Assembly: GCA_017590115.1 (NCBI GenBank)
Contig: JAGGNK010006448.1
Coordinates: forward strand, 9,410,099-9,474,098
Direction of reading: 5' to 3'
Origin: Montifringilla adamsi
Lineage: Eukaryota > Chordata > Aves > Passeriformes > Passeridae
Length of the DNA stretch: 64,000 nucleotides
The translations under genes and the position numbers were made by a program. The notes below the pieces were generated by a model, which did not search any database, was not told where the DNA came from, and saw nothing but the letters and a program-made list of their open reading frames with translations. Of this stretch, positions 26,447 through 38,059 are shown one piece after another. Numbering within the stretch: position 1 is the stretch's first letter; the number at the start of each line of letters is the position of its first letter.

Positions 26447-26533
26447 CACTGTTCTCTGGTTAGTTTTGCAGGTTTGCATCCAGCTGTATGATACTCTGCT
26501 GTGCAAATCCATGCAAAACTGACTGTGGCAGTG
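26447..26533 (+). ncRNA. MIR19B1: microRNA precursor miR-19b-1
   Basis: Fifth hairpin. The guide is on the 3' arm at 26500-26522 (seed GUGCAAA, starting TGTGCAAATCCATGC) and is identical to the vertebrate miR-19b. The 5' arm TTTTGCAGGTTTGCATCC also matches. It is paralogous to miR-19a; the guides differ at the usual central position (CC versus CT) and additionally at position 19, where this member keeps the normal A. Confidence 0.98.
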
Positions 26534-26568
26534 ACAAGTCAGTCAGTGAGTGTGGAAAAATTATACCC

Positions 26569-26646
26569 CTTTCTACACAGGTTGGGATCAGTTGCAATGC
26601 TGTGTGTGTCTGTGGTATTGCACTTGTCCCGGCCTGTTGAGGTTGG
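26569..26646 (+). ncRNA. MIR92A1: microRNA precursor miR-92a-1
   Basis: Sixth and last hairpin. Mature miR-92a-3p is at 26616-26637 (seed AUUGCAC, starting TATTGCACTTGTCCCGG), identical to the vertebrate sequence. The 5p arm, AGGTTGGGATCAGTTGC, has A where human miR-92a-1 has G, and the loop is a TG-rich variant. This family is the oldest of the four and belongs to the miR-25/92 group found across bilaterians. The end of this hairpin marks the end of the conserved polycistron. Confidence 0.98.
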
Positions 26647-27440
26647 TGGGGATAGAGGCTGAAACACCCTTGTAGCTTTAAGGAATTACTCCTTCACTGA
26701 TCCATGAAATTTTAAATTTCTAAGGGGTTTTTTTTGAAAAAAATGTCATGTAATTCGCTGTGGATTTTTTTGTATTTGGCTTCTTGTTTGTATGTATTGG
26801 ATTTGTTACTGACAGTATGTATTTGCTGAAATTTTTGAGTGTTTGTTTTGTTTTTTTTTTCTTCAAAGTTTATATAATTGCTTTTCTATTAAACTGAGGT
26901 GGATTTTTGTTTGCAGTTTCTTCGTTAATTTGTTGGGAAGAAATGGATCTTGAGTTTCAAAAAATCTGGATGAAGTTCAGACTTTTTCAGGATAAGCTTG
27001 CTGTGAGAATGCAAATTACATGAAGGATTCAGCAGCTTCCTTTTGTAATGCTTCTTACTATATTGAAACTCTGCATTTTCTAAATGATAATGGGGTGCAT
27101 TTTTAGCCTAAGTTTTTCCATCCAGAATTTGTCAAATTTAAGAGCAACAAATGAGCTTACAGGCAGAGCTTTAATCATTCATCACCTATGGAATCTTAAT
27201 ACGTGTGCATTTATCTTGGGGTGTCCACATTGGTGAGTGGTCAGCTTGTAACCTCCTTAGTGAATCACTTACTGTGTGACACATAGCAATGAAACAAAGC
27301 ATCTCTTGAGCTTCCTGAAGAGCTTGCCTGAAGGAAACTCATCCGAATAACTGCTTCAAAGAAGCTGAGATGGGTTGTTTGGGAAAGATGTAACTGGTTC
27401 TCTAAGACTCAATAAAATCTGGATGTGGAGCATTCAACAT

Positions 27441-30400
27441 ATCTTGAATTGGTAAATGAGCTGCACAGTAGTAAACTACACTTGCAGCTCCAGTGTTGAT
27501 GGGTTTAGTTCTCAAACAGGCTTACAGGGGACTAATGCTATAAATTCAAATTACTTACTTTGCTGCTTTAAGCTCCCAGGCCCTATATAGTACTTTAAAG
27601 TAGAATAGAGTCCTTTTGTGGTGGGAAAATATGGGTCAAGGCTGCCCTTGCTCTTCTTACTTCAAATTCAAATGGAATATGAAGCTAAATGGGTCGTTCC
27701 TAAAGTGTTGAACACTGGGTATTGCAGTGCTATCTTTCCATATTACTCTGTCCTCTAGCAAGAAGTTGAAAATACATAGATGCCTTTGACATCATTAAAC
27801 TTCTTTCTGAAGTAACCAAGCCACTTTGGACTTGTGCACGCTGCTCAGTTTCCACTGCTTTTCATGTCTATCTATTCAGGAAGTAATTGCTCAGATAGGT
27901 TTCTTGCCCCAAATACTCTATTCCCAAGTTTAAAATTCTCAGTCTTGCTGATTAGAGGAAGCTTGTGTATGTGGAGTCAGCAGATGAGGTGTGTGTCTTG
28001 TCCTGATTTCTGGATGCTTAGTTTCTGCAGTAATCTGGTGATTTAAGGTTTAACTCCTTAAAGTGTGAAAGCAGTATTCTTAAAAATGAAAATGTTTTAA
28101 TATGTGGTCATGTTTATACCACCATGTAAGTATCAAGGTTTGAAATGTGTGAAGATGTTTATTAGCTGGACTATGAAGCCTTTTAAAATCAAGTACTTGC
28201 ACAAGGAAGTTTTATGTCACTGGAGACTTGTCCATTGAGTGTGTTGCAGTGTACCTAGTTTTAATACCTTTACATGAAAATGATCACTTTGTGGAAATTT
28301 TTTGTCTTCCAGTCATAAATTAATTCATGCCTGGACAACAAAAAAATACTTTGGCATGGTGCAGCTATGAGAAATGATTTTGAAACTTACACATCTTCAA
28401 GATGTAGTAAGCTCTGCTTTAGTCAAGTTATGACACTGCCTTTCTAATACAAGTCTTACTTGCATGACTTCAATACAGCATTGACTTACTAGTTTTAGAA
28501 CTTTAAAGCTTCAAGTTAGTCATATGCTCGTTTTGGAAAACACCTTAATACTTTGTTTATACTTTTACACTTCAAGTTAGTGTTCTCATTGATACGTAAT
28601 AAGTAAATCCAGTCCTGTGTTACCTTAAGTTCTGTGTAAATGGGGCTTTTCAGTCATTTGAATGTTTCCTCATAAATAATCATCAGCTCTGTACATTTGT
28701 TTCAGGGTAGCTGACACTGAAGTAGTTGACAGGAGACTAGAGAGAGAAGTAATGCTGTTAAGTTCAGCTGGTTTTACTGCATTAAGTTAATCCTTGTCTT
28801 CAATATTCATGTAGAAGATGTGACTAGAGGAGTGGTTAGATGGCTGAAACAAGTGCCAGTTCTAAAATCCTGCAAAAATATAAAGAGGCATTTTCTGCAG
28901 ATTTATTCAGCTTTTCTGTTGAAAATGTCACATGTGTGAGAAGTGTATTTCTGAACCATACAAACTTCTGGAAGATCGGTCTAATGAAGATAGGCCTGTG
29001 TGGGTTTTTAGGAATTGTCTAAAATGGAGTTATTTTTTCGAAGTGTATACGCAGGAAGAGCATAGCTTACACTGTCTTTCTCAATAAAAAGTAAAAAAAA
29101 ATTCAAGCAGTGTTAACACTTCCTGTGGTCCTAGTATAGCACAGTTGGCCTTATAAGAAAAGCCTTTTCTGTTAACCATAGAAAATTCTGTGTACTCTGT
29201 ATCTGAAAGCATGCTGGGAAATGAAACATTTTTCCCCTAATTTGTCACTGGGTGATACTGAAAAAAACAGCTCAGTTCTTTAGAATTGACTTTCTTATGC
29301 TGACATTTGAATATCAAAATTGACTAGTGAGATGACTGGCATAGACATTTTGAGCTCATTCATAAGACATTAAATGAATAGGACTAAAAGGGAGTCTCCC
29401 CTGCTGTCGTGGTGCAGAGCTGGATTTCTCTGGCATAGCTGACTTTCTACCATAGAAAATTAATGCAATGCTCAATGTTCTACAGTATGTCACTTGTATA
29501 TGTGTAGTTCATAAGTAGTCTTGTGTACAAAGTCTTGGTTAAGACAGCTTTCTTTAAATCTGGGATTATTGGAATTTGTTTCCATACCGCTTTTCCCTAT
29601 TGTCCCCCAATCATAGAATTCATTCCCTGAAGCCTTTTCTCTCTTTGGTCCTGGTAGCTTCATGTGAACAGGCTAATAGCATTGAGTATGTGAAACACAG
29701 ATCCAGAATAGGAAGGAGTGGACTGCATCATGTTCTGATTCTTCATAGAAACCTTGCAATAAAATCTGCAGTTCTCGAAGAGCCAGTTTCTGGCAATTTC
29801 CTTTCCTGTTCCTATTTTTCGGTGATTTCTAAAGGAAAAAATACTGGAGGAAAATAAATGCATACTGTTAGAATTCTCCATTTATTACATCTATTCTTCT
29901 GATGGGTATGTGCTGTGAATGTTCCTCTTGTATCTGTGTAGCATCTGTAATGATACAGCAAGAGAAGTGTTGAAGCAGGTACCTGTTAATGTGCATGGGA
30001 GTAGTCTGGAATCTGATATGCATGTGTTCCCACCCTGCCATTGTTGCATGCTACATGTTCTGAAACTGAATGCAGTTTGGAGCAGGACAAACAAAAAATA
30101 CTGCATACATTCATTCCAATAGAATAATACAAGACTGTTTAATACTACAGCCAGTTGTGTTCTTGGTGGGAGAACTGACTAGTAGGTAGAGACTGAGTTT
30201 CGCTTTATTACTCTTATACTGGATTTTTTTCATTGCTGTAAAGAAGACAAAACTACTAAAGCCATTGTAGCATTTCATTCTTACTGTTAAACAAAACTTA
30301 ATTTTGCCCAGTTCCCCTTTTAAATGGGTGAGCAATTCTATGAATTTGGGGTCAGGTGTTGGGTTTTCGGTGTTTTTATTAGTATGGGGTGGGATGTTGG

Positions 30401-33400
30401 GGTTTCTTTATTACGCTTAGTTTGCTTAGGATGACATGATGTGCATTATTCTAGTATTAAATGCCAATGCCCGTACATAAAATGCTTGATCAAAAATCTT
30501 CATTACTAAAAAATAATTTTACTGTGAGAGTGAGTCAGGTTCTTCACATTGGTAACAAACTACAGACAAAGCTGTAAATGCAAATAGTTGTGACTTTGAC
30601 TTGGGTAGCCTTCAGCGGCATTTTATGACTCAAGGAGATTAGCACTTGAAGGACCGATTCCTTTGAGCATTACAAATTTGTACCAGGTTCAGACATCCAC
30701 TTTAGCTGAGGGAAGCAATCTCCCTAGTTAAAAGTTTAAAAAAGGGTTTTTACATGTAGCCAACATGCTTTGCATGGAACAATTTTGACACAAGTTTTGT
30801 AAACAGCAAGCTGAGACTTCGAAGTGAAGAAATGCTTACTTGGGATGATTGGTGTTTGGTAGTATCTGGGATTCAGACTGGTTTTGGTTACTGTCGACTG
30901 ACCCAGCTAATTAATGTCTGGCTATCAATGCTTGAATGAATGGGGCAGTTGAAAAGAAAAACCAGTCTGTGGTGAATGCTTAAGATTATTATACAAATAA
31001 TCTATATTGTAGTCAGTGCAGAATACATCTCTAGTGATTTAGAAGTGTCTTGGGGGAATCTGACCTAGAGGTAAGTGATAGCTGGTCATGCCCCACTTTT
31101 AGTAGAAAAATGCAGGCCTATTTCCTCTTGGAAATAGTGTGATACTCCCAGGGAGGTGGACGGTGATCAAGGATGCAAGTAAAGGAAGGTAAGATGAAAA
31201 AACTGAATGGATGGTAAGGAGAGTAGAAAGCTCAGTTAAGGCAGAAGAGTAGCATGACTTGGATTGCTTAATCTCTGTTTTGTATGCTGCTGTGACCGAC
31301 AAGAATGTTAGAGCAACTGTCCTGCTGTGGGACATGTCAGCAGTTGGGACAGAAATGATCAGGAATTTAACAATGGATAAGATGCACAACAATAAGAAAT
31401 CCCTTGGGTGACATGCTATAGAATCTTTAAAAGATTCCAGATACCCATATCTTTTAAGTGTATTTATGGCAGTCCTTTTTCCTGCTGCAGAATAAATTAA
31501 CTAGTTCCTGTTTATTGTACTTGATGCAGAGAGAAAGCTGCTTCTACTGTTGTAGAGGACTGGCATTTTTCAAGTTACTTCTGTAATTCTTTAACTGTCC
31601 TCTGCAGAGATGTAAAATATAAGCACTTAGGAAGTACTGAGTCACTAGTTAGTTTTTTTGATATATATATATGTCATTTTATTTTCTCACTCCATACTAC
31701 TTTGGCAAAAGCCCATGTTTTATGTGGGAAATAACACTGTAGTACCTGAATATTACTGTAATTGTTGGAAATAAAAGATACCTGTGTTAAACACAAGTAA
31801 AACTGTGAGTTCCACTTGGTTTTATTTTTTTTTAGTTTTCCAAAGACCAAAACATGTCTTGAAAAACTTCTTTTACGTACCTCATTTTCCAGACAAACTT
31901 GAGAACTTGGCACTACTAGGCTGATAATTTTTTTTAGAATTTGATAAAAGGTGTTATAATGAAACATGAATGTCTTGGGAGCAACTTTCTTACCTGCAAA
32001 AATGAGTGTGAGTATGTGCAATAAGCTCTGCTAATAGTGTGTTAATTTAGGTAAAATCTTAATTCTTACTTAGCAAAAGATTTTGAAAACTGGTTGATTG
32101 AACAGTAATTTATACCTAGATTTTATAATTGGAATTACTCCAGGTGGGGTGAAGGTGTCTAGTTGTGCTATATTAAATAATTTTTGAGAGAATGTAATTT
32201 AGTACGTGACATACTACTGTTCTGGGATGTACTTTTGTGCATCAGTGTTATCAGATGAAGCATAAAAGCAAATCATTACTATACATCTTTGTATCTATCA
32301 AAATAATGCACTGTAAATCACAAATATCTTTGAAATTACATTATGCTTATGTTCTCAAGGTTTGTGGAGGATTTTGTGTTAAGAAGTGCTCCCTTTTCAG
32401 CCATCACAGGGAAATTTTGCAGTATAATACTGCGCAGGGTGGTTCACTTCCATGAGAAAGTTGTAGCCTCTGAACTGCTCAGTTCATGATTTAGTTCCAA
32501 TCTGAAGGTCCCACAGCTGGTTTTAAATCTTCTGTATGTCACCAAATTTTACTCATTGTCAGCATCTTTTGGTAGAGTTTTAGCTCTAATCTTGCATTAA
32601 CAGATACGTGGTGCTTCTGGATGTATTGGACTGGATATGTGTGCAGGTGAGTATGCTGAAAGAACTGATTAGGTGTTGGAAAGCCTAAAGATGCTTACTT
32701 ACACAGTTATGAGAATGAACATAGAGTATTTTGTGGTTGCTTGATTAACAATCCTACCATAGGTTCTGGAGTATTTTCAATGGTCAGCCAAGAAGTTTGG
32801 AATACCTCAGACTTTGGGAAAAAACAGAACTAGAGATGGTAAAAAAAAATTGGGCTCAGTCTCTGTCCTTTATTTACTGGGTGGCTAGGGAAGTAGTTCC
32901 TTCCAGTTCTCCCCATTCACATGTTTTCAAGAAATTCACTGATTCCAGCTTAAATCCAAATGGTTGAGCTATGAATAGATCCTAGCAGGCAGCATTTGAG
33001 AGGCTGGTCTAGCCAGTGTAGTGAAAGGTTTTGCTCAGGCAGATGGCATGAGCAGTCTGTAATATGGGTTATCCACGGAGATCAGTGCAAACAGAAGTGA
33101 GCATGTTCTTTGTCTGGCCAGGTCTGAGTCAGCTCCTGTTTGAAGCTGTATTCTGAATGAGGATGATTGTTTTTACCTTTATTTCCTAGCAACTCACGTC
33201 CAAAGATTGTATAGATCACTTTGACAACAGGTGTTCACGTGTTGGTATCTAGTATTCAAAGTTATTTTTGTCCCTTTTGAAGGTTTGTTTATTAAATTCA
33301 GTCAGTAATTAAACACACAGTCAGTAGAAAGATGCAGTTACACATGAATTGAAATATTTACTGCACTAGAAATTTGGAAAAGAAAACACATACCATATTT

Positions 33401-35320
33401 TCATGTGACTAACGTGTTTCTAAATGGGAGGTTGGGGTGGATGGAGGTTAAAACATAAGGGTAGAGTAGGGGAGGAAAGGGAGAAAAGTAATTGCTGGAA
33501 AAGAACCTTGTCTGTTGTGGAGACTAGAACTATGATCTCTCCAAGAAAGTCTAGGAAGTCTAGGTAAACTGTGCTTGGAGTGATAAATAGTGTTTTGCCA
33601 TTCTTGGGTTCATAATACTGCAATAGTTGTATTTATTGCAAACTAAGTTTCATTCTAAGAGTGGAATACATTTTCCTGCTTTTTGTCCGGTAGGTGTGTT
33701 TGATGTTTTGGAGTTTGTGGGGTTTTTTTGTGTTGTGGGGGTTTTGTTTTGTTTTGGGGGGGGGGGGGTGGCTGGCTGATTTGCTTTCCAGAGGTAAGAG
33801 TGGTTAAAAAAAAAAAAAGCCTGCAGAACTTCGCTTTACTGGTAGACTAGTCTCATTTCTTGTCTTAATTTTAACACAGATCTTGAGTGTGCCCAAGAGT
33901 ATTTTGACTTTGTTGAGGTAGTCCATTCTGCTGTGGTGATGTATTTCACATAGGGAGGCTTACTAGTTTTGTGGGGAAGGTTTTTTTCTGCATTTATAAG
34001 AGAAAATATGGGAGTGTCAGAGTTTTGAGCTATTTCATTAATAGGGTAAGTGAAGAGTTCCTCTTCATTGTAACATGAGTTTCTTGATTACAGAGAGTAG
34101 AATATAGGTCACTGCTTCAAACTGGTGGTTTTCAAATTATGCTTTTCTTTTTTTGTAAAAATCATAAACTTTTATCTTAATAAATTTTCACTGTGAGAAT
34201 GAAGAGTGGTTAAAAAAGGAATCAGAGCTTTGGTGAATCCTTTCTTCAGTGTTTTGTGATGGAGTATTCAAAGACTGTCCTGGGTTCTGTCTGAAGATGA
34301 TGGTACTCTTGTATTAACACTACTTTTTTTCTTCCTCAAATCATGAAGTTTTTTCCTGGCAATATACCCTAGTGTACCAAAAAGTAAGCCTTCTTGCACT
34401 GATTGCATGTTTATCTGAATTACTTTCATGTAGCAGTTGTCAAAATAGCTTGTCTGGACTTAACCTGTAATTTCAGCTCTATCCTTCAGCTACTGAGAAA
34501 ATTCCCATCCAAACTTAAGTAGCATCATTGGCCATGACAGACATACTTCATACTCTGACATACAAGTGGTTACCTGAGAAAATAGTTTATGGGAGCTGCC
34601 AAAAGTGTTGTACATACTGAGGTATTCAGTATTGACAGCTGGGAGCCACATTCTGGTATCTGCAACCATGTGGAGTTTAACTTGAAAATTATTTGCTCCA
34701 TCTGTGCATGTATAGTTCACTTGCTAAGTGCCTCTCTAGTGCTAAATTAAGAGCTCGGTCTAAAGTGTACAGATTTGTAAGCCTGTTCTCCTTTGGGGAG
34801 GGGAAAGCTATAGTATGTTAGGGATCACCTACTTCTAGAAATCTGATGTCTAGGACATTAAAATTAGGTTGCATTCTACCTTATATTATTTTATAAGAAG
34901 TGTGGGGAGCCAACAGGAATGTAAGCATGTTTTTACAGACATAGCAGAAGCAAAAAGACTGTCTAGAATTCAAGAAAAATTAAAGGAATTATCCATATTC
35001 ATAAAACATGGACTAAGTATTTCAGAGTTCTGCTAGTGATAAACTGAGACTTCCATTTGTAACCTAAAGGGAGCCTTGGCTGAAGAATCCAAACAATAAA
35101 TGGGTAAATTAGTTTCCTAATGATGTTATGGGGAGTTCTAATAAAGCACGAAACAAAACCTAGATCCAGATTTTATAAAATTATGCAGGTGTATGTCTTG
35201 CCCATCTGGCTGCTCAGAAGCATTCCTTGGGATTAAGTGGTCCTTGGTGGTGTGATAAAATCGGTCCATTGCATGAACATGAGATCTTTTTTACGTCTCC
35301 TGCACTCCCAAGTTGCTTTG
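27441..35320. other. intergenic DNA between MIR17HG and GPC5, no gene seen
   Basis: AT-rich sequence with many short open frames (none above about 120 codons) and no recognisable protein, structural RNA or clear interspersed repeat. The first part could still belong to a longer MIR17HG transcript if polyadenylation at 27411 is not used; another AATAAA is near 29083. Confidence 0.6.
33756..33768. repeat. G13 run in a G/T-rich stretch
   Basis: Thirteen consecutive G follow shorter G4-G5 runs separated by T-rich spacers (about 33718-33768). The arrangement is compatible with a G-quadruplex on the + strand. It lies in intergenic DNA with no assigned function. Confidence 0.75.
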
Positions 35321-35329
35321 AATGTCTTG

Positions 35330-35800
35330 TTCATGGATGTCTGGTTTTGGTGTGAAGGTGGCACTGCTGAGGAATACACCTGGTGCAGGTAGCTGCACAT
35401 TGAGATGGGAGTTGAGCTCCGAGTGGGAGCCCAGGACAAGAAGCCAGGAGCTGCCATCCTTTGGGGTAACAAAGTGCATGAAGATGATGCTGCCAGCCAG
35501 GTGAATGGACACTGAAAGACACAGCAGGAGCTGGGAGTTGCCAACCGTTTGGATAATGAAGGAGATGAAGACTGGCAACCCAATGAGGTGGATGAACACA
35601 GAGAGGGGGCAGGAGCAGGAGGAGACTGCGGGCATAAAAGCCCAGGGGTTCCTTAGTGAGGGGTTCTTCCTCAGAGGCACCAGCTTGGGCTGTGTCTGTG
35701 GAAATGCACTGGGAATAAATAGATTCCTGCATCTGAGACCTTGCTGTGGGTAATCTGGTCTGACTGGGAGTGGGGTGAGCGGGGAGCCAAGCAGGACTCC
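35330..35800 (+). mobile_element. candidate solo LTR or LTR fragment
   Basis: A block more GC-rich than its surroundings shows an LTR-like order: an internally repeated U3-like part (35448-35618), a TATA-like CATAAAAG at 35633-35640, and AATAAA at 35714-35719 followed by a short U5-like tail. No gag, pol or env coding region is next to it, so if it is retroviral it is a solitary LTR. I could not define terminal TG/CA ends or a target-site duplication. Overlapping open frames of 116-133 codons on the minus strand look incidental. Alternatively it is an unclassified unique sequence with a minisatellite. Confidence 0.4.
35448..35618 (+). repeat. diverged tandem duplication, about 85-bp unit, two copies
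   Basis: Copy one (about 35448-35532) and copy two (about 35533-35618) align over their length: each has an AGGAG or GGAG start, TTTGG after about 15 bases, ATGAAGATGATG versus ATGAAGGAGATGAAG in the middle, and GGTGAATGGACAC versus GGTGGATGAACAC near the end. A third, more diverged copy may precede them at about 35360-35447. Repeated U3 segments are common in LTRs, which supports the LTR reading of this block. Confidence 0.6.
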
Positions 35801-37192
35801 CAGCAGGTCACTGGAGCTGCCTGCTGGGAAGGGGCTTCAGTCCCAGCAGTGGAAGGCAGGCCTTGGGGAGTGTGACTGGTGGAGCCTGTGAACAGTCAGA
35901 GTGGGAGGTTTTCTTACCAGCACTTGATAAAATACATGATGCTACAACTTAAGCTGTTGTGCAGTGCGCTCAAGAGACCAGTGCTGTTTCCATAGGGCAG
36001 CAACACCACCATGTGTTTGACTGGCAAGGTAGGGCAAGTGGTGTTCTTTCATGTGTTAGCTGTAACTTGTAGAACTGGTATGTTAATCAGTATTTTAACA
36101 CCCTGTCAGAGCTGCATCTCTCTGCTCCGCTAGTCTTTTCACTAACTAGAGATTTATCTCTATTTTACTCACTTCGAACATCCTCATTGATTGGCTTTTT
36201 ATGGCCCCAACAAAATCAGACTTCCTTGGTGTCTGGATCTCTGGTGTGCTCCTGATTGATAGGTGGGAAATTGCACAAATGTGGTAAGGTTATAGACATT
36301 TATAATATTGATTCATCTGATTGGTCAGTGCTAGTATTAGGGCTATGTTTGTCTTTTGCTAGGAGTTTTCAGGCTCCTTTAAGATCTGCCAGGTCTGAAG
36401 TGCAGCTTTTTTAGCACTCTTCCTAAACTTTGTTTAAAAGTTTTCTAAAAAAGTTTATCTTTGTATGTAGATAATTGACCTTTTATATAATTGTTTAGAA
36501 ATATTACTATGTTAGTTTAAACTTGTTGTATTTTAGTCAGAATTTTAGTAAGTATTGTGGATTCCAGGGAGCATTTTGAGGAAGCTTTTGGTAAAACTAC
36601 AGATATTAGCAATTTTTCTGATTTCCTCTGACTTGCTTTTAGAGCTAGCCTTTCCTTAAGCATACAAGGTCAAAAAAAGTAACTATGCTCCCAAATGACA
36701 TTTCCTCTTTGTCCTTGAGGGGCCTAAGAAATGGGTTATAGACAAACCAGGAGCTTTTTCTACTTCCTTCAAACTTCAGGAATTGTTCTTTCTTTACAGC
36801 TGCTTCTTGTTTCCCTATAATAATAAACTTCTTGTAGTTGATTTAGTAAGATAGTTGCTGTGGAGTCTGCCTCAGTATATATATTTTTTAAATGCTTGGG
36901 CTATTATTTTATAGTAATGAGTGCAACATTGCATTAAGATAAAGTAAAACTGATCTAAGTTCTGGGTTTCTCATAGTTGAACTCATAGTTGTGCAGTTGA
37001 CTTACCTTGTAGCTTTCTTGTTCTGTCTTCTGCCTGGAGACTGCAGTAGTGTAATATAAACTCATCTTGTTCCAAGATGCCTTGCAAACTGAAATTAGCA
37101 CTATATACTGTTGCCTACTGGTTAAAATTCTCAAACTTTGTTGTACTTATTTTCAGGTGTTCCTTATCTTGTGCTGATTGAACTCAGGTAAA

Positions 37193-38055
37193 AATGGAAT
37201 AATTCAGTTGGAAGGGACCTTCAACAATCATCTAATCAAACTGCCTTGACCACTTCAAAAAATTAAAGCATATTCCGCAGGGCACTGTCCCAGGTGCCTC
37301 TTAAATATTGTCAGGCTCAAAGCATTGACCACCTCTTCAGGAAGCCTGTTTCAGAGTTTGACCACTTTCTCAGTAAAGAAATGATTCCCTGATGCAGCTC
37401 TGAACTGTTCCTACATCTCCTATGACTGATCTCAGAAGAGATCAGCACCTCTCTTTTCACTTCTCCTCAGGAAGCTGTAGAGAATGATGTGGTTGTTCCT
37501 CAGTCTCCTTCTTTCCAAACTAAACAACAAAATCCTTAGTCACTCCTCATAGAACATCCCTTCCAGTCCTTCACCAGCTTGGATGCTCTCCTCTGGACAC
37601 ATACAAGGACCTCAGTATCCTTAAATTGTGGACCCAGCACTGCATACAGCAGTCAGGGTGAGGCCACACCACTGCTGAATACAGAGGCTTAAGCCCCTCT
37701 CTTGACAGGTAGGTCATGCTGCGTTTGATGCACCCTAGGGTGTGGTTTGACCTCTTGGATGCCAGGACACAAGGCTGACTCACACCGGTCCTGCTGACAA
37801 CCAGCAACATCAGACCCCTTTCTACAGGGCTGCTCTCCAGCCACTCCTCTCCTGTTTGTCCTGGATGCAGAATTTGGTATTTGGACTTGTTAAATTTCAT
37901 CTCATTGATGATTATCCAATGCTCCAGTCTATCAACATCCTTCTGCAAGGTCTCTTGTTTCTCTAGAGACTCAACACCACTCTCTAGAGTGTCCCAGTTT
38001 GGTGTCATCAGCAATCTTGCAAATACTGTGTTCAACTCCACAGAATGTCAGAGCT
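37193..38055 (-). mobile_element. 5'-truncated CR1 LINE with ORF2 remnant
   Basis: Read on the minus strand this is the 3' part of a CR1 retrotransposon. A 156-codon open frame (38041 to 37571) aligns with the C-terminal part of the CR1 reverse transcriptase: it contains DVDRLEHWIIINEMKFNKSK (family pattern DLDRLxxWAxxNxMKFNKxK), GEEWLESSP, then a cysteine-containing stretch ending in SREGLKPLYSAVVWPHPDCC (family SREVxxPLYSALVRPHLEYC). The catalytic FADD box just upstream is no longer intact. The element continues to 37193, where the typical CR1 3' end TTGGAAGGGACCTTC is seen in reverse orientation. Frameshifts and stops show it is dead. CR1 is the dominant LINE of birds and other sauropsids. 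Confidence 0.9.
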
Positions 38056-38059
38056 TGGG

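Larger units (their letters stand above)
23560..27440 (+). ncRNA. MIR17HG: MIR17HG primary transcript (approximate limits)
   Basis: This is the host transcript of the miR-17~92 polycistron, a nuclear non-coding pri-miRNA processed by Drosha/DGCR8 and then Dicer. The span is anchored by the promoter island and by the six hairpins at 25849-26646. Both ends are estimates. The start is set in the candidate core promoter. The end is set just after an AATAAA at 27411-27416 followed by a GT-rich stretch, the first reasonable polyadenylation signal I noted after the cluster. Internal splice signals include a candidate exon at 24648-24735 and a pyrimidine-rich acceptor ending in CAG near 25797-25802, just before miR-17. 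A possible upstream donor (GTGAGC) is near 24466. No conserved open reading frame is visible across the transcript, as expected for this gene. Confidence 0.6.
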
